A DNA stretch of 52,886 bases, taken from contig CAUEYX010000021.1 in the NCBI GenBank assembly GCA_959022495.1, forward strand, positions 1 to 52,886, written 5' to 3'. Source of the DNA: an uncultured Lachnospiraceae bacterium. GTDB taxonomy: Bacteria; Bacillota; Clostridia; Lachnospirales; Lachnospiraceae. Below the pieces are notes generated by a model, which was given only the letters and a program-made list of their open reading frames with translations, was not told where the DNA came from and did no database searches. Both the position numbers and the translations under genes were made by a program. This document shows positions 41,746 through 51,928 of this stretch, piece by piece. How positions within the stretch are numbered: position 1 is the stretch's first letter; the number at the start of each line of letters is the position of its first letter.

Positions 41746-43452
41746 TTACTCTATTTCATTGTGCAGAAGCTTATGCTCTTTCCCTTTCAGGATTCCGGCA
41801 TATACTTCTGTAATAATGGGATTCTCACTGGACAGCTTGATCTGGGCCATGCTGTCAATCTTGTAGATGCCCTCCAGCCTTGCTTTCTTCGTCCTCGGTC
41901 CGATCGGCACCGGCTGCCCGCCTCCGGCGATACAGCCCCGCTTGCACGCCATGACCTCCACGAAATCATAATGTGCCTCTCCTGCCTTCATCTTCTCCAG
42001 CAGGTCCTCCGCGCAGTGAAGCCCGTTCACCACCGCGATCTTTACTTTGCGTCCGTTCAGGCTGATCTCTGCTTCCTTGATGCCGTCCACACCGCGGATT
42101 CCCGAGAAACTGATCTCCTCCAGATCCTGCGCCCGGCTGCTGTTCACAAGGCGCCTTATCACTGCTTCGGTCACTCCTCCTGTCACCCCGAAGATCGCGC
42201 CCGCGCCGGACGCCAGACCAAAGGGCATATCCAGAGCTTCCGGCTGTACCTGCGCCAGGTCAATCCCCGCCTCCTGGATCATGCGGGTGATCTCGGTGGT
42301 GGTCAGCACATAGTCCACGTTCTGCTCCCCGTCCGTAAAGTGTTCCGGTCTGGTGATCTCCGCTTTCTTCGCTGTACAGGGCATGATGGACACCACCATG
42401 ATTTTCTTCGGCTCCCGGCCTTCTTCCCTGTCCTTCTCCGCTCCGAGTCTGGCCTCCTCTTTCAGAAGTGCGCCGAACATCTCCTGCGGGGACCGGCAGG
42501 TGGAAATATTCTTCCGAAACTCCGGATACCGGTTCTCGCAGAACTTCACCCACGCTGGACAGCAGGAGGTAAACAGGGGCAGATTATCGCCGGATTCCAG
42601 GCGTTCTACCAGCTCTTTGGACTCCTCCATAACGGTCAGATCCGCGCCGAAGTTCGTGTCGTACACCTCGTCAAAGCCAATCCTTCTTAGAGCCGCCACC
42701 AGGCGTCCCAGTGTGTTCTCACCTTTCCTGATGCCGAACTTATCGCCCACCGCGACGCGCACCGCGGGAGCGATCTGCGCCACCACGCGGGTATCTCTGT
42801 CCGCCAGGGCAGCCCACACCGGCTCCACATTCTGCTTGATGCTGATGGCGCCGGTCGGACATACCGCGCGGCACTGTCCGCATCCCACACAGTCTGTCTG
42901 CGCCAGGTCTTTATTGAACGCCGGCGTCACCTGCATCTTCGATCCGCGGAACGCGAAGTCCAGAATTCCCAGGCCCTGGATCTCATCGCAGGTTCTCACG
43001 CAGTCACCGCAGAGAATACATTTATTGGGGTCGCGGATCACGCACTCTGAGGAGGTATCCATGGGAAGCTGTTTCTTATTATTCTCAAACCGTACATTCG
43101 TGATCCCCAGCTGGCGGGACAGCTTCTGCAGGGTACAGACGCCATTCTTCGCGCAGGTCGTACAGTCCCGGCAGTGGGCCGCCAGCAGAAGCTCAATGAT
43201 CATCTTCCGATGATGCTGCAGCCTGGGTGTATTTGTGTAGATCACCATGCCGTCCCGCGGCACTTCTGAACAGGATGCAAAGATCTTTCCTCTGTCATCC
43301 TCCACCACGCACATCCGGCACGCGCCGTAAGTCGACAGCTCAGAATGATAGCAGAATGTAGGCAGGTCGATCCCGGATTTGCGGATAACGGAAAGCACGT
43401 TTCTTTCATTCGTAAATGTCACTCTTCTGTTGTTTATCGTCATATAACTCAT
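41746..43452 (-). CDS. hydA: NADH-dependent [FeFe]-hydrogenase catalytic subunit HydA
   Basis: Produces H2 at the H-cluster, taking electrons from HydB (NADH), possibly with ferredoxin in a bifurcating complex. N-terminal [2Fe-2S] (CYHSELSTYGACRMC), a His-Cys3 cluster (HCRDCTTCAKNGVC) and two [4Fe-4S] motifs (CILCGDCVRTCDE; CVGCGQCRAVCPTG) precede the H domain. All three H-cluster signatures are intact: TSCCPAWVKF, MPCTAKKAEI and VMACKRGCIAGGGQP. 568 residues, typical of the trimeric type. AGGAGGAG precedes the ATG. Last gene of the operon. Confidence 0.95.
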   Translation of the reverse strand: MSYMTINNRRVTFTNERNVLSVIRKSGIDLPTFCYHSELSTYGACRMCVVEDDRGKIFASCSEVPRDGMVIYTNTPRLQHHRKMIIELLLAAHCRDCTTCAKNGVCTLQKLSRQLGITNVRFENNKKQLPMDTSSECVIRDPNKCILCGDCVRTCDEIQGLGILDFAFRGSKMQVTPAFNKDLAQTDCVGCGQCRAVCPTGAISIKQNVEPVWAALADRDTRVVAQIAPAVRVAVGDKFGIRKGENTLGRLVAALRRIGFDEVYDTNFGADLTVMEESKELVERLESGDNLPLFTSCCPAWVKFCENRYPEFRKNISTCRSPQEMFGALLKEEARLGAEKDREEGREPKKIMVVSIMPCTAKKAEITRPEHFTDGEQNVDYVLTTTEITRMIQEAGIDLAQVQPEALDMPFGLASGAGAIFGVTGGVTEAVIRRLVNSSRAQDLEEISFSGIRGVDGIKEAEISLNGRKVKIAVVNGLHCAEDLLEKMKAGEAHYDFVEVMACKRGCIAGGGQPVPIGPRTKKARLEGIYKIDSMAQIKLSSENPIITEVYAGILKGKEHKLLHNEIE

Positions 43453-43464
43453 GCTTGTCTCCTC

Positions 43465-45351
43465 CTACCATTCCACATGGATCGCGCCAAATGCGCACGC
43501 GCTCTCGCAGGCGCCGCACTTGATGCATCTCTTGGTGTCAATCTCAAATGGCTCTTTGATCTTGCCGCTGATCGCGTCAGCCGGACAGTTTCTCGCGCAC
43601 TTGGAACAGCCTTTGCACCGCTCCGGACTGATGACATAGCGCTTCATCGCCGAGCAGGTATGGGATTCGCACCTCTTGTCCACTACATGCGCCACGTACT
43701 CATCCCGGAACAGTTTCAGCGTGCTCATTACCGGCAGCGCAGCGCTCTTCCCAAGCCCGCACAGGGCGGTCTCCGTAATCGTTGTCGCCAGCTCTTCCAG
43801 CAGATCCAGATCTTCCAGTTCCCCGTTCCCGGCCACGATCCGCTCCAGGATCTCCAGCATCCGCTTCGTCCCTTCACGGCAGGGCACACATTTCCCGCAG
43901 CTCTCGTTCTGGGTAAAGTTCATAAAGAATCGGGCAACTTCCACCATACAGGTGTTATTGTCCATGACCACGAGGCCGCCGGAACCGATCATTGCCCCCA
44001 TTTTCTTCAGGGAGTCAAAGTCCAGGCTCACATTCAGGTGCTCATCCGTCAGACAGCCGCCGGATGGGCCGCCGATCTGCACTGCCTTAAACGCGGCGTC
44101 TCCCTTGATGCCGCCGCCAATGTCAAAGATCACTTCTTTGAGCGTCGTCCCCATAGGAACCTCGATCAGCCCGGTGTGCTTTACGCTTCCTGTGAGGGCG
44201 AATGCCTTCGTTCCCGGGCTGTTCTCCGGCCCGATGCTCTTGAACCAGTCCGCGCCTTCCATGATAATCATGGGCACATTAGCAAAGGTCTCTACATTAT
44301 TTAACACCGTCGGTTTCCCAAACAGTCCCTGCTCCACCGTCCGCGGAGGCTTCACGCGGGGCATGCCGCGGTTTCCTTCGATGGATGCTGTAAGGGCGCT
44401 TCCCTCGCCGCAGACAAAGGCGCCGGCCCCCCGGTTAATATGCAGGCGGAAAGAAAAATCCGTGCCTAGGATATGGTCACCCAGGAGTCCGCACTCTTCG
44501 GCCTGGGCGATGGCCAGCTTCAGACGGCTGACCGCCAGCGGATACTCCGCGCGCACATAGATATACCCTTCCCTTGCGCCTACGGCATAAGCCGCGATCA
44601 TCATTCCCTCGATCATCTTGTGGGGATCGCCTTCCATGATGCTCCGGTCCATGAACGCGCCCGGGTCTCCTTCGTCGCCGTTACAGACTACATACCGCTC
44701 TTTCTCCTGCTGGCGCGCCACCTGGGACCACTTGTATCCCGTGGGGAACCCGCCGCCTCCGCGGCCGCGCAGGTTAGAGTCTGACACTTCTTTGATAATG
44801 TCCTCCGGCCTCATATCAAAGAGCGCCTTCTCCAGCGCCTGGTATCCGCCTGTGGATATGTACTCCTGAATGTGCTCCGCGTCGATATGGCCGCAGTTCC
44901 TCAGCACGTTCCGCGTCTGCTTTTTATAGAAGGGAATCTCTTCCTGCTTTTTGTACTCGATTCCGTCCTGCTTAAACAGAAGATGGCGGATTACGTCTCC
45001 CTTCTCGATCGTCCTGTGAAAGATTTCGTCACAGTCCTCGGGCTGTACCTTCGTATACAGAATCCCCTGCGGCTCAATCCGCATCAGGGGTCCCATCTCA
45101 CAGAACCCATGGCATCCGCTCTTCTTTACCCCGATCTCGCCGTCCCCGTGGGCGATCTCCGGTCCAAAATGAACTTCCACGTCCGGATGCTCTTTCACCA
45201 ATTCACACATGCGTTCATAGATCTTCCCTGATCCTCCTGCCAGACATCCGGTCCCGGCGCAGATCAGGATTCTGCATTTACTGTTCTCGATCTGTGCTTT
45301 CGAAGTCTCGCGCACCCGTTCGAGAGCCTCTCTGTTCTCTATTCTGTCCAT
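43465..45351 (-). CDS. hydB: NADH-dependent hydrogenase flavoprotein subunit HydB (NuoF-like)
   Basis: Binds NADH, FMN and iron-sulfur clusters and passes electrons to HydA. The N-terminal thioredoxin-like [2Fe-2S] domain shows CRILICAGTGCLAGG and KKSGCHGFCEMGP. The NuoF core shows GRGGGGFPTGYKW (FMN), NGDEGDPGAFMD and ESCGKCVPCREGT ([4Fe-4S]). The C-terminus has two ferredoxin motifs (CKGCSKCARNCPAD; CIKCGACESACAF). The 628-residue length is typical. hydC stops 5 nt before. Confidence 0.95.
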   Translation of the reverse strand: MDRIENREALERVRETSKAQIENSKCRILICAGTGCLAGGSGKIYERMCELVKEHPDVEVHFGPEIAHGDGEIGVKKSGCHGFCEMGPLMRIEPQGILYTKVQPEDCDEIFHRTIEKGDVIRHLLFKQDGIEYKKQEEIPFYKKQTRNVLRNCGHIDAEHIQEYISTGGYQALEKALFDMRPEDIIKEVSDSNLRGRGGGGFPTGYKWSQVARQQEKERYVVCNGDEGDPGAFMDRSIMEGDPHKMIEGMMIAAYAVGAREGYIYVRAEYPLAVSRLKLAIAQAEECGLLGDHILGTDFSFRLHINRGAGAFVCGEGSALTASIEGNRGMPRVKPPRTVEQGLFGKPTVLNNVETFANVPMIIMEGADWFKSIGPENSPGTKAFALTGSVKHTGLIEVPMGTTLKEVIFDIGGGIKGDAAFKAVQIGGPSGGCLTDEHLNVSLDFDSLKKMGAMIGSGGLVVMDNNTCMVEVARFFMNFTQNESCGKCVPCREGTKRMLEILERIVAGNGELEDLDLLEELATTITETALCGLGKSAALPVMSTLKLFRDEYVAHVVDKRCESHTCSAMKRYVISPERCKGCSKCARNCPADAISGKIKEPFEIDTKRCIKCGACESACAFGAIHVEW

Positions 45352-45356
45352 ACGCC

Positions 45357-45830
45357 CTAAACTCCTCTCAACTCTCGAATCAACTCAGCCGCCGCGTCCG
45401 GCGTCATGGCCGGATATACTTTGTCATTTACCGTCATGACCGGGGCAAGCCCGCATGCCCCCAGGCAGGAAACTGTCTCCAATGTGAACATCATATCGTC
45501 TGTGGTAGCCTTATCCGCTGAAAGCCCCAGCTCACTGTACAGCCTCTCAAGGATGGGAATGGATTTCCGCACATGACAGGCTGTGCCGTCACAGACCTTG
45601 ATCACAAATCTGCCCTTCGGTTCGAAGGAAAAGTTCTCATAAAATGTTGCCACGCTGTACGCCTTCGCCTCATTGATGCCAAGCTTCCCTGCCACATAAT
45701 TGAGAAGCTCCGGCGGAAGGTAGCGGTATTCCGTCTGGATGTCCTGGATGATAGGAATCAGGGAAGCCTGGTCCGAGCCATGCTCCGCGATGATCTCATC
45801 CGTCTTGTCATAGTAGCTCTGATCTAACAT
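45357..45830 (-). CDS. hydC: NADH-dependent hydrogenase subunit HydC (NuoE-like)
   Basis: A 157-residue [2Fe-2S] protein that completes the HydABC complex. Helical N-terminus (IIAEHGSDQASLIPIIQDIQ), then the cluster ligands: CDGTACHVRKS and VSCLGACGLAPVM. AAGGAGG sits upstream of the ATG. First gene of the operon. Confidence 0.95.
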   Translation of the reverse strand: MLDQSYYDKTDEIIAEHGSDQASLIPIIQDIQTEYRYLPPELLNYVAGKLGINEAKAYSVATFYENFSFEPKGRFVIKVCDGTACHVRKSIPILERLYSELGLSADKATTDDMMFTLETVSCLGACGLAPVMTVNDKVYPAMTPDAAAELIRELRGV

Positions 45831-45860
45831 GGGATACCTCCTTTGATCTCTTTGTGTAAT

Positions 45861-45880
45861 ATCGATAAAAAATTATCAAT
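45861..45880 (-). promoter_or_regulatory. Operator-like dyad at the hydCBA transcription start
   Basis: On the minus strand ATTGATAA-TTTT-TTATCGAT is a palindrome with one mismatch in eight. It begins right at the predicted start of transcription, so a bound repressor would block the promoter. It resembles a Fur-type AT palindrome more than the Rex site (TTGTGAA/TTCACAA). Confidence 0.5.
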
Positions 45881-45888
45881 CAACTTTT

Positions 45889-45917
45889 ATTATATGGCAG
45901 ATTTGACATATGCGCAA
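45889..45917 (-). promoter_or_regulatory. Promoter of hydCBA
   Basis: TTGCGC (45912-45917), a 17-nt spacer and a perfect TATAAT (45889-45894) on the minus strand. Confidence 0.6.
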
Positions 45918-45937
45918 TAGAAAAGGGACCATCTACT

Positions 45938-45999
45938 GCGCGGGAGTGCGGGGGGCTGAGGCGGCTTCGGAGCGGAAGCGAAGCCGCACACACCCGCGC
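45938..45999. other. Large GC-rich hairpin between the hyd operon and GH29 gene
   Basis: GCGCGGG-GTG pairs with CAC-CCCGCGC and an inner CGGCTTC pairs with GAAGCCG, giving a 62-nt hairpin. No T tract follows in either direction. The 143 bp between the hyd promoter and the fucosidase stop otherwise holds nothing I recognise. It could limit read-through from the fucosidase gene into hyd. Confidence 0.5.
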
Positions 46000-46081
46000 A
46001 TAATACGTCCTCAACAATCCACTCCGAACTTCTCATTCGATCTGCCGCCAATTATTACAAGTCTCCCAGGCAGATACAGAC

Positions 46082-49000
46082 TTATTTATGTTTTTTCTTT
46101 TTTATAAATTCTGCCCGGAAAATCGCCGCACTTGCTCCCAGTAACACTGCCCAGAGGACCAGATTCACAGGATCACCGGTCTTTGCCGCTTTCTCCACGG
46201 CATCGCTGTTTCCGCCGTTGTCTGTATCAGACGTCCCAGCCGTATCATCTGGATTCTGGCTGTCCTCTTCCGGTGTCTCTGTTGTGCCGCCTGGGTTCTG
46301 ATCATCTCCGTCATCTCCGCTGCCGCCCTGGTTTTCTTCTTTCAGTACCAGCAGCTCTTTCGCTTCTGTCAGCTCTTTCACTGCCGCGTCCACTTCGCCC
46401 TGTTCATCTATCGACAGTGCCGCATCCGCCAGCAGTACATTCGCCCTCGCGAAGACCGCGCTGTAGACCTGGACGCCCTCTTCCGTGTACAGGCTCAGAT
46501 CCAGTCCGGCCAGGCTGTCTATCAGTTCTTGAAGGGCTGTCTTATCCGCTTTGAGCCTGAGGCTGCCCATAGCATCCACAAGGGCATCCCACGCCGCGTC
46601 CACTTCATCCTGCATTGCGTCCCCGTCTGCCATCACATTCTCAGCCGCCTCTTTCGCCGCCAGATACTCTGCCTGTCCGGCTTCTATGTATTTGGTCAGG
46701 TCTATGGTCTGCGCCAGCTCCAGCGCCATCTCAAGGTCCGTCTTATCTCCGGCCCTGAAGTTCAGCGCCTGAATCGCTTTCATCAGCTTGATTGTGGCAT
46801 TGGTCACTTCATCCTTTGTGGCATTCTCATCCGCCATAACGGATTCGCCTTCCGCAACCGCCTCGTCAAAAAGTTTCCGGACAGATTCCACAAGCCCTTC
46901 TGTATCGCCTGCTGCCATATGCTCCTTTGCGCTGTTCAGGAAATATTCCAGCGTCTTCCTGCTTACCGGTTCGGATACTTCTTCCCCCTTCAGCCTGTAT
47001 ACTCCGAATTCGATCAGTGACGGATCTTTCAGTGTATTGTCACTGTACAGGCGGATTTTTGAAGAAGATACCGGATTAAAATTCACAGTATAATCCGTCA
47101 ATTTTACACTCCCGTCATCACCTCGGTACACACTGCTGTTTTGATCCCAAATCCAGCTGCCCGAATAATCCGGATAATTTACTGTATGCAGCTGCTCTGA
47201 TGATTCATAAGCATTCATCCACCCCTCGCCATCCCAATATTGAATCTGGAAAGACTGGAAAATTTCCGGTGCCGCCCCATACAGCTCGTCATCTGCCGCA
47301 TCTGCATATACTTTAAAATTCACTGTATCAAAGATCACCTTGTCCGTGAAATCGACTTCCAGCCAATATTCCTTCTGCCCCGGCGCAGAAGCCCAGCGGC
47401 TGCTGTCACTTCCGTCAGTCGCCAATGCCGGTGGATACGCGCTGCTATAGACACTGCTCGCAGCAGTCGGCTGTCTCAGCGCCAGATTGTTTCCGGATTC
47501 CTGCCCCGCTGCTTCACGGTCATAAATTTCAAATTCAATGATAGACGGATCTTTCTTCGTATTATTGCTATACAGACGGATCTTTTGCGCTTTAATGGTT
47601 TCAAAGTCTACAATATAGTCCGTAGATTTTACAACACCGCTGCTGTCCACCCAGACAGGCTCCCTATTTTGGCCGTATTGTTCTGTGCCATTAAACACTG
47701 GATATACAATCTTATGAGTACCTGCCGAAGAGTCATATGCATCGATCCACTGTCCGTTCTTTTCATACTGGATTTTAAAGTCCGTGTATACTTCATAATT
47801 CAAAGGATCGCTTCTGTCCGCATATACACTGAACGCAACTCTGTTCATCTCCATTTCTGCCCCGAGATCAATGGTTAAAATCTGCTCTCCGGTTCCCGCT
47901 GCCGAGGCCCAGCGGGTTCCATTACTGCCATCTACTGCCTTCTCTGCCTCAAATCCGCTGCCATATACTGTTGATGCCTCTGCTTTTCTGCCCAGCGCAA
48001 GGTTATTCCCGCTATAAAATGTAAATGTGACCGTTCCAGAAGTTACCGTTTTCCCATCCAGCACAGCCTCAGCCCATACATTCAATGTCCCGCTGCCGTT
48101 TACTTTATCCAGCAGCTGTACTACACCGCTCTCATTGATTGATGCCACGTCTTCTCTGTCTATATAGTAGGTAAGCTCTGTTATATCTGAACCTGACGCG
48201 CTGCTCCCGTCCGCATGGACTCCTCTCACCGTAAGCTGTGCGGTATTCCCCGGTGTCAGGGAGGTTGTATCTGCCGTTAGTTCAAGTCTTCCGATCTCCG
48301 TGTCAAAAAGGGCAAATTCATAGATCGTCACATTCATACAGGAGGGAATATTCAGCCGGAAACGGCTGCTTGTCACACTGTCAAACATACATGCTTTTGA
48401 AGCGCCTCCTTCTCCACCTTTATATGCCTGTTTCCATACTCCGGCTTCTTTATCCCAGTATTCCACAGCATAACTGGTAATGCGGCTCTTTTCACTGCCC
48501 TCTACATATTCTTTAATAAGCGCCGCATTTACTGTACGCTCTCTGTCAAAAGTAAGTTCCAGCGCGGCTGTGATCGTCCCATCCGGAGTGGCCCAGCGTG
48601 TGCTCATAGACCCATCAGCCGCCTTGTCCGCGGTATATTGGTCCGAATAAATAGAAGTTGCTTCTGCCGAACTTTTTTCCTGCGCAATATTTGTCATGCT
48701 CTGTACCGCCAGATATGTCTGATTCTGCACAGAACCGATCTGTCTGTTATCCTTATCGACAAGTATTGCATTTACGGATAAAGCCTTTCCGCTCATCATC
48801 AGGCTCTCACCCTCATATAGCGTGGACGCTGTCGAAGGAACACTTCCATCCAGCGTATACCTGATCTGAAGTTCCTCATACGGGCTGGACATCGTAAAGG
48901 CTGCTCCGCTCTCCAATTCACCGGTCTCTGGCGAGAACTGGACTGCCTGCGCGTCCATAATATGATCAAGAGAGCCCGCGGCAGCTTCTAAGGATGACAC

Positions 49001-51550
49001 TGCCTCGTCAAAGTCCTCCTTCTCTGAAGCAGAATCTGCCAGCAGATCTCTTCCCGACGTTATGCCTGCGGAAAGCTGGTCATACAGATTCTGCGGACAC
49101 TCCCACGGATTTGTACCAACCGGAACAGATTTCAGCTTTTCTTCCACAGATAAGATCATATCACTCAAGACTTTCGCAGACTGCGCCCGCTCCAGGGATT
49201 CACTCAAGAGTCTCAGCTGTCCGCTCATCTGTTCTTCACTTCCGCCGCCTATGACTGACTCTGCCACATCCGCCGCACTGTTCAGCATCTCCTTAAACAC
49301 CGCGAGATCAGCAGCTGTCATTGTCTCCGCATACGCTCTTGCCTCTGAGATTTTATTCTGAAGTGTGCCGCTTAAATCAGGATTCAGTCGAATCACAGTA
49401 TCCCACTCATCCCATTCCATTCCTGCCGGGAGTGTTAAAAGATACCCATCTTCATTCCATTCAAACTCCACAGATGTCCCGTCTTTCACCAGCTCTGCCG
49501 AGCAGTAGACCTGGCCGTTCGATGGGAAGTCGAGCTGAAGCGAACGTCCTTCCGGAATAGAATTATTCAACAAAGGTGATACATGAAGATATATCGTCTG
49601 TGTCCCGTCGTCATTTGTTCTGTAAGTACTTCCGCCCCATTTCTGATTAATATACGGGCCGCCACGAGTATGATAAACCGCTTCGCTATAAGGCTTCAGC
49701 CACTCTCCCGTTTCCCGGAATACCTGCGCGTGGTCCTCATTCAATTCTCCTGAAGGCATCGGTCCGATATTATACAGCAGATTCCCATCATTTATTACAT
49801 TATTGATCAGATACATCACAGACTCTTCCACTGTCTTAATCCTGCCGTCCGGCCGGTAGGACCAGCCGCCTCCCGGCGCCTCTGTTACGGTCATGCAGCT
49901 TTCCCAGGGCCGTGTAGAATCAAAGCCGCCAAGCCTGTGTTCCGGTGTATAAAAATCCCCATTTATATCATACGGAGACTGCTCATAACCTGCCAGAACT
50001 GCTGTGTAACGGTTGTTCACGATCAGATCTGGCTGAAGCTGTTTCATGCGGCGCAGCAGGGTGCGGGCATCCCATTCATTCAGGGAACTGGTTCCGATAC
50101 TATCAAACCACATGATATCGATATCTCCGTAATTTGTCAGCAGTTCCTGGATTTCTCCAAAATAATATTCCAAATATCTGTGATGATCTTCTGTGAGATA
50201 ATTCGGGTTATACCAATCGCGGGCAGAATAATAGAATCCCACTTTCAGCCCCGCTTTATGTGCCGCATCTACGAATTGTTTCACAATATCTTTTCCGTAA
50301 TCCGTGTATTCGATAGAGTAGTTATCATAATCTGTAAAAAAGTTTGAGAAACTTCCATGATGTTTTGCTGTCAGCACAACATATTTCATACCGGCTTCCT
50401 CTGCCAGCTGCATCCACTCATCCGGATCATATTTCGTCGGATTAAACTGCTTATACAGTGTGTCGTACTGAAGATCCAGTTCATTTGTGTACGAGGACCC
50501 AATATCGTACGGCCTTGCCGCTTCTCGGTCCCAGCTGATCTCAATGCCAGCCAGGCTCGACGGGTCCCAGTGCAGAAACATCCCATATTTTGCAGCCCTG
50601 AACCAGTCCATTTGTTCGTCTGTCGCACGGAGGGTATAGAGCATGTTACATGCTTCATTGATCAAATCACGGTCTCTGACAGGGTCAAAGATATCTTCCT
50701 CCCCGCCGATCACGATCAATCCCTGTCCAAGATGCTCCATCTGGAAATTCGCTGTTTCGCTCTGATTCTCGTCGCCGCTCCAGTATGCTTTCCCCATAAT
50801 GGCTGCAGCCTGTTTTAAATTATAGTATCCGTCCGAATTTTTCTCCACATCCGGGGCTTCTGTTCCCAGGTATTCCGTAAAAAAAGCCGCCGGCGCATAG
50901 ACAATGCCATTTTCACTCACAGGCTTAGTCCCTTCTGTAAACCGCAGCCTTTGATCTGCCCTGTACAGATATTCCGAACCGCTCAGCCCGCCTCCATCCA
51001 CACTGCTTTCACTATCTACCGTAAAATACACGGCATCCGCCAGCCGTTCTGACAGTTCAGACTGAATGATATTCACATTGTACATATAGTCATTGTCATT
51101 ATCAAAATAACTGTTAATACAGCTGTTCTCCTCCTGCGAAAGTACCGGACCGATCATCCAGCTTTGGCAGGGTTCGCAGTTATCCGCAGCCACCTCAAAT
51201 ACAATGTACTTTCCCACATCTTCATCCGTCAGCGTATAAGTACAGCTGTCTGCGTCTGGTATTACCGTATATTCCCCATCCTTCGTATCACTCCGGTACC
51301 ATTGAAAGACAGTCCCTGATTCCGCATGGCTGCCGCAGACGTCATAATACGTATAATTTCCTTGGAGGGTCGTGCCCTCTGTCTCATTTCCCCGGATGTA
51401 AGGGCGCACAATCTGCACGTCGTCCGGATTACTGGCAGCCACATCTGCCGGCACTTTTGACGCGGTCACAGTCATTCCCGCTGATGGAATAACCAGAACT
51501 GTCATAGATACTGCTGACAGTACCATAGAAAAAAATCTTCTTTTTTTCAT
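46082..51550 (-). CDS. Surface-anchored GH29 alpha-L-fucosidase, multidomain
   Basis: 1822 residues. Signal peptide (about 1-30), Ig-like domain (about 45-160), a copper-amine-oxidase-N-like region (about 165-310), GH29 catalytic domain (about 315-640) with RAAKYGMFLHWDPSSL, VVLTAKHHGSFSNF and nucleophile Asp in DIDIMWFDSIG. Then a helical segment, a chitobiase-type domain (IRYTLDGSVPSTAS), an F5/8C module, a BIG2-like Ig domain and two more F5/8C modules (CBM32-like, KAVDGSNGTRWAS; LATDGSDSSRWAS), three FIVAR modules and a KTGDP sorting signal with membrane helix and KKKKHK tail. It removes terminal L-fucose from glycans such as mucin; the exact linkage is unknown. GGAGG precedes the ATG. 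Confidence 0.93.
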   Translation of the reverse strand: MKKRRFFSMVLSAVSMTVLVIPSAGMTVTASKVPADVAASNPDDVQIVRPYIRGNETEGTTLQGNYTYYDVCGSHAESGTVFQWYRSDTKDGEYTVIPDADSCTYTLTDEDVGKYIVFEVAADNCEPCQSWMIGPVLSQEENSCINSYFDNDNDYMYNVNIIQSELSERLADAVYFTVDSESSVDGGGLSGSEYLYRADQRLRFTEGTKPVSENGIVYAPAAFFTEYLGTEAPDVEKNSDGYYNLKQAAAIMGKAYWSGDENQSETANFQMEHLGQGLIVIGGEEDIFDPVRDRDLINEACNMLYTLRATDEQMDWFRAAKYGMFLHWDPSSLAGIEISWDREAARPYDIGSSYTNELDLQYDTLYKQFNPTKYDPDEWMQLAEEAGMKYVVLTAKHHGSFSNFFTDYDNYSIEYTDYGKDIVKQFVDAAHKAGLKVGFYYSARDWYNPNYLTEDHHRYLEYYFGEIQELLTNYGDIDIMWFDSIGTSSLNEWDARTLLRRMKQLQPDLIVNNRYTAVLAGYEQSPYDINGDFYTPEHRLGGFDSTRPWESCMTVTEAPGGGWSYRPDGRIKTVEESVMYLINNVINDGNLLYNIGPMPSGELNEDHAQVFRETGEWLKPYSEAVYHTRGGPYINQKWGGSTYRTNDDGTQTIYLHVSPLLNNSIPEGRSLQLDFPSNGQVYCSAELVKDGTSVEFEWNEDGYLLTLPAGMEWDEWDTVIRLNPDLSGTLQNKISEARAYAETMTAADLAVFKEMLNSAADVAESVIGGGSEEQMSGQLRLLSESLERAQSAKVLSDMILSVEEKLKSVPVGTNPWECPQNLYDQLSAGITSGRDLLADSASEKEDFDEAVSSLEAAAGSLDHIMDAQAVQFSPETGELESGAAFTMSSPYEELQIRYTLDGSVPSTASTLYEGESLMMSGKALSVNAILVDKDNRQIGSVQNQTYLAVQSMTNIAQEKSSAEATSIYSDQYTADKAADGSMSTRWATPDGTITAALELTFDRERTVNAALIKEYVEGSEKSRITSYAVEYWDKEAGVWKQAYKGGEGGASKACMFDSVTSSRFRLNIPSCMNVTIYEFALFDTEIGRLELTADTTSLTPGNTAQLTVRGVHADGSSASGSDITELTYYIDREDVASINESGVVQLLDKVNGSGTLNVWAEAVLDGKTVTSGTVTFTFYSGNNLALGRKAEASTVYGSGFEAEKAVDGSNGTRWASAAGTGEQILTIDLGAEMEMNRVAFSVYADRSDPLNYEVYTDFKIQYEKNGQWIDAYDSSAGTHKIVYPVFNGTEQYGQNREPVWVDSSGVVKSTDYIVDFETIKAQKIRLYSNNTKKDPSIIEFEIYDREAAGQESGNNLALRQPTAASSVYSSAYPPALATDGSDSSRWASAPGQKEYWLEVDFTDKVIFDTVNFKVYADAADDELYGAAPEIFQSFQIQYWDGEGWMNAYESSEQLHTVNYPDYSGSWIWDQNSSVYRGDDGSVKLTDYTVNFNPVSSSKIRLYSDNTLKDPSLIEFGVYRLKGEEVSEPVSRKTLEYFLNSAKEHMAAGDTEGLVESVRKLFDEAVAEGESVMADENATKDEVTNATIKLMKAIQALNFRAGDKTDLEMALELAQTIDLTKYIEAGQAEYLAAKEAAENVMADGDAMQDEVDAAWDALVDAMGSLRLKADKTALQELIDSLAGLDLSLYTEEGVQVYSAVFARANVLLADAALSIDEQGEVDAAVKELTEAKELLVLKEENQGGSGDDGDDQNPGGTTETPEEDSQNPDDTAGTSDTDNGGNSDAVEKAAKTGDPVNLVLWAVLLGASAAIFRAEFIKKKKHK

Positions 51551-51928
51551 ACTTCCTCCTTTCTCCTTCCTCTCTCGGTCAGCAAAATTATTTTGTGCAT
51601 TTCACCTCTTTTCCTCCAAATTTCTATAAAATTTTCGTCATTTTTATCTATTATATATACGTATTTGTCGCTTTCCTACTGGTTATCTCGACATATTTTT
51701 AATTTTTTGTCGTTTTATATCCATACTTCTTTCATTAAAATTTATGTTGTAACTCTGCCCAAAAAGGAGCTTGGATACTAAGGTCCGCTCCCGTACCATT
51801 CTCCCCTTTGCGCATATATTGATATTGCAGGTATGTTAACTATCCGGGACCTCTGCTCTCTGTGTCCCGGACTCTGACACGCTGTGAAGTCCGCCGCACA
51901 CATAACGGCGGCAGAAAGGAGTATATAA
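51551..51928. other. AT-rich intergenic region between the fucosidase and lysozyme genes
   Basis: 378 bp between divergent genes, with no gene. On the minus strand a TATAAT (near 51653) follows a weak -35, suggesting an activator-dependent promoter for the fucosidase. Several GTCG/CGAC-containing words recur between 51630 and 51720 and may be binding half-sites. No clear plus-strand promoter for the lysozyme was found. Confidence 0.35.
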
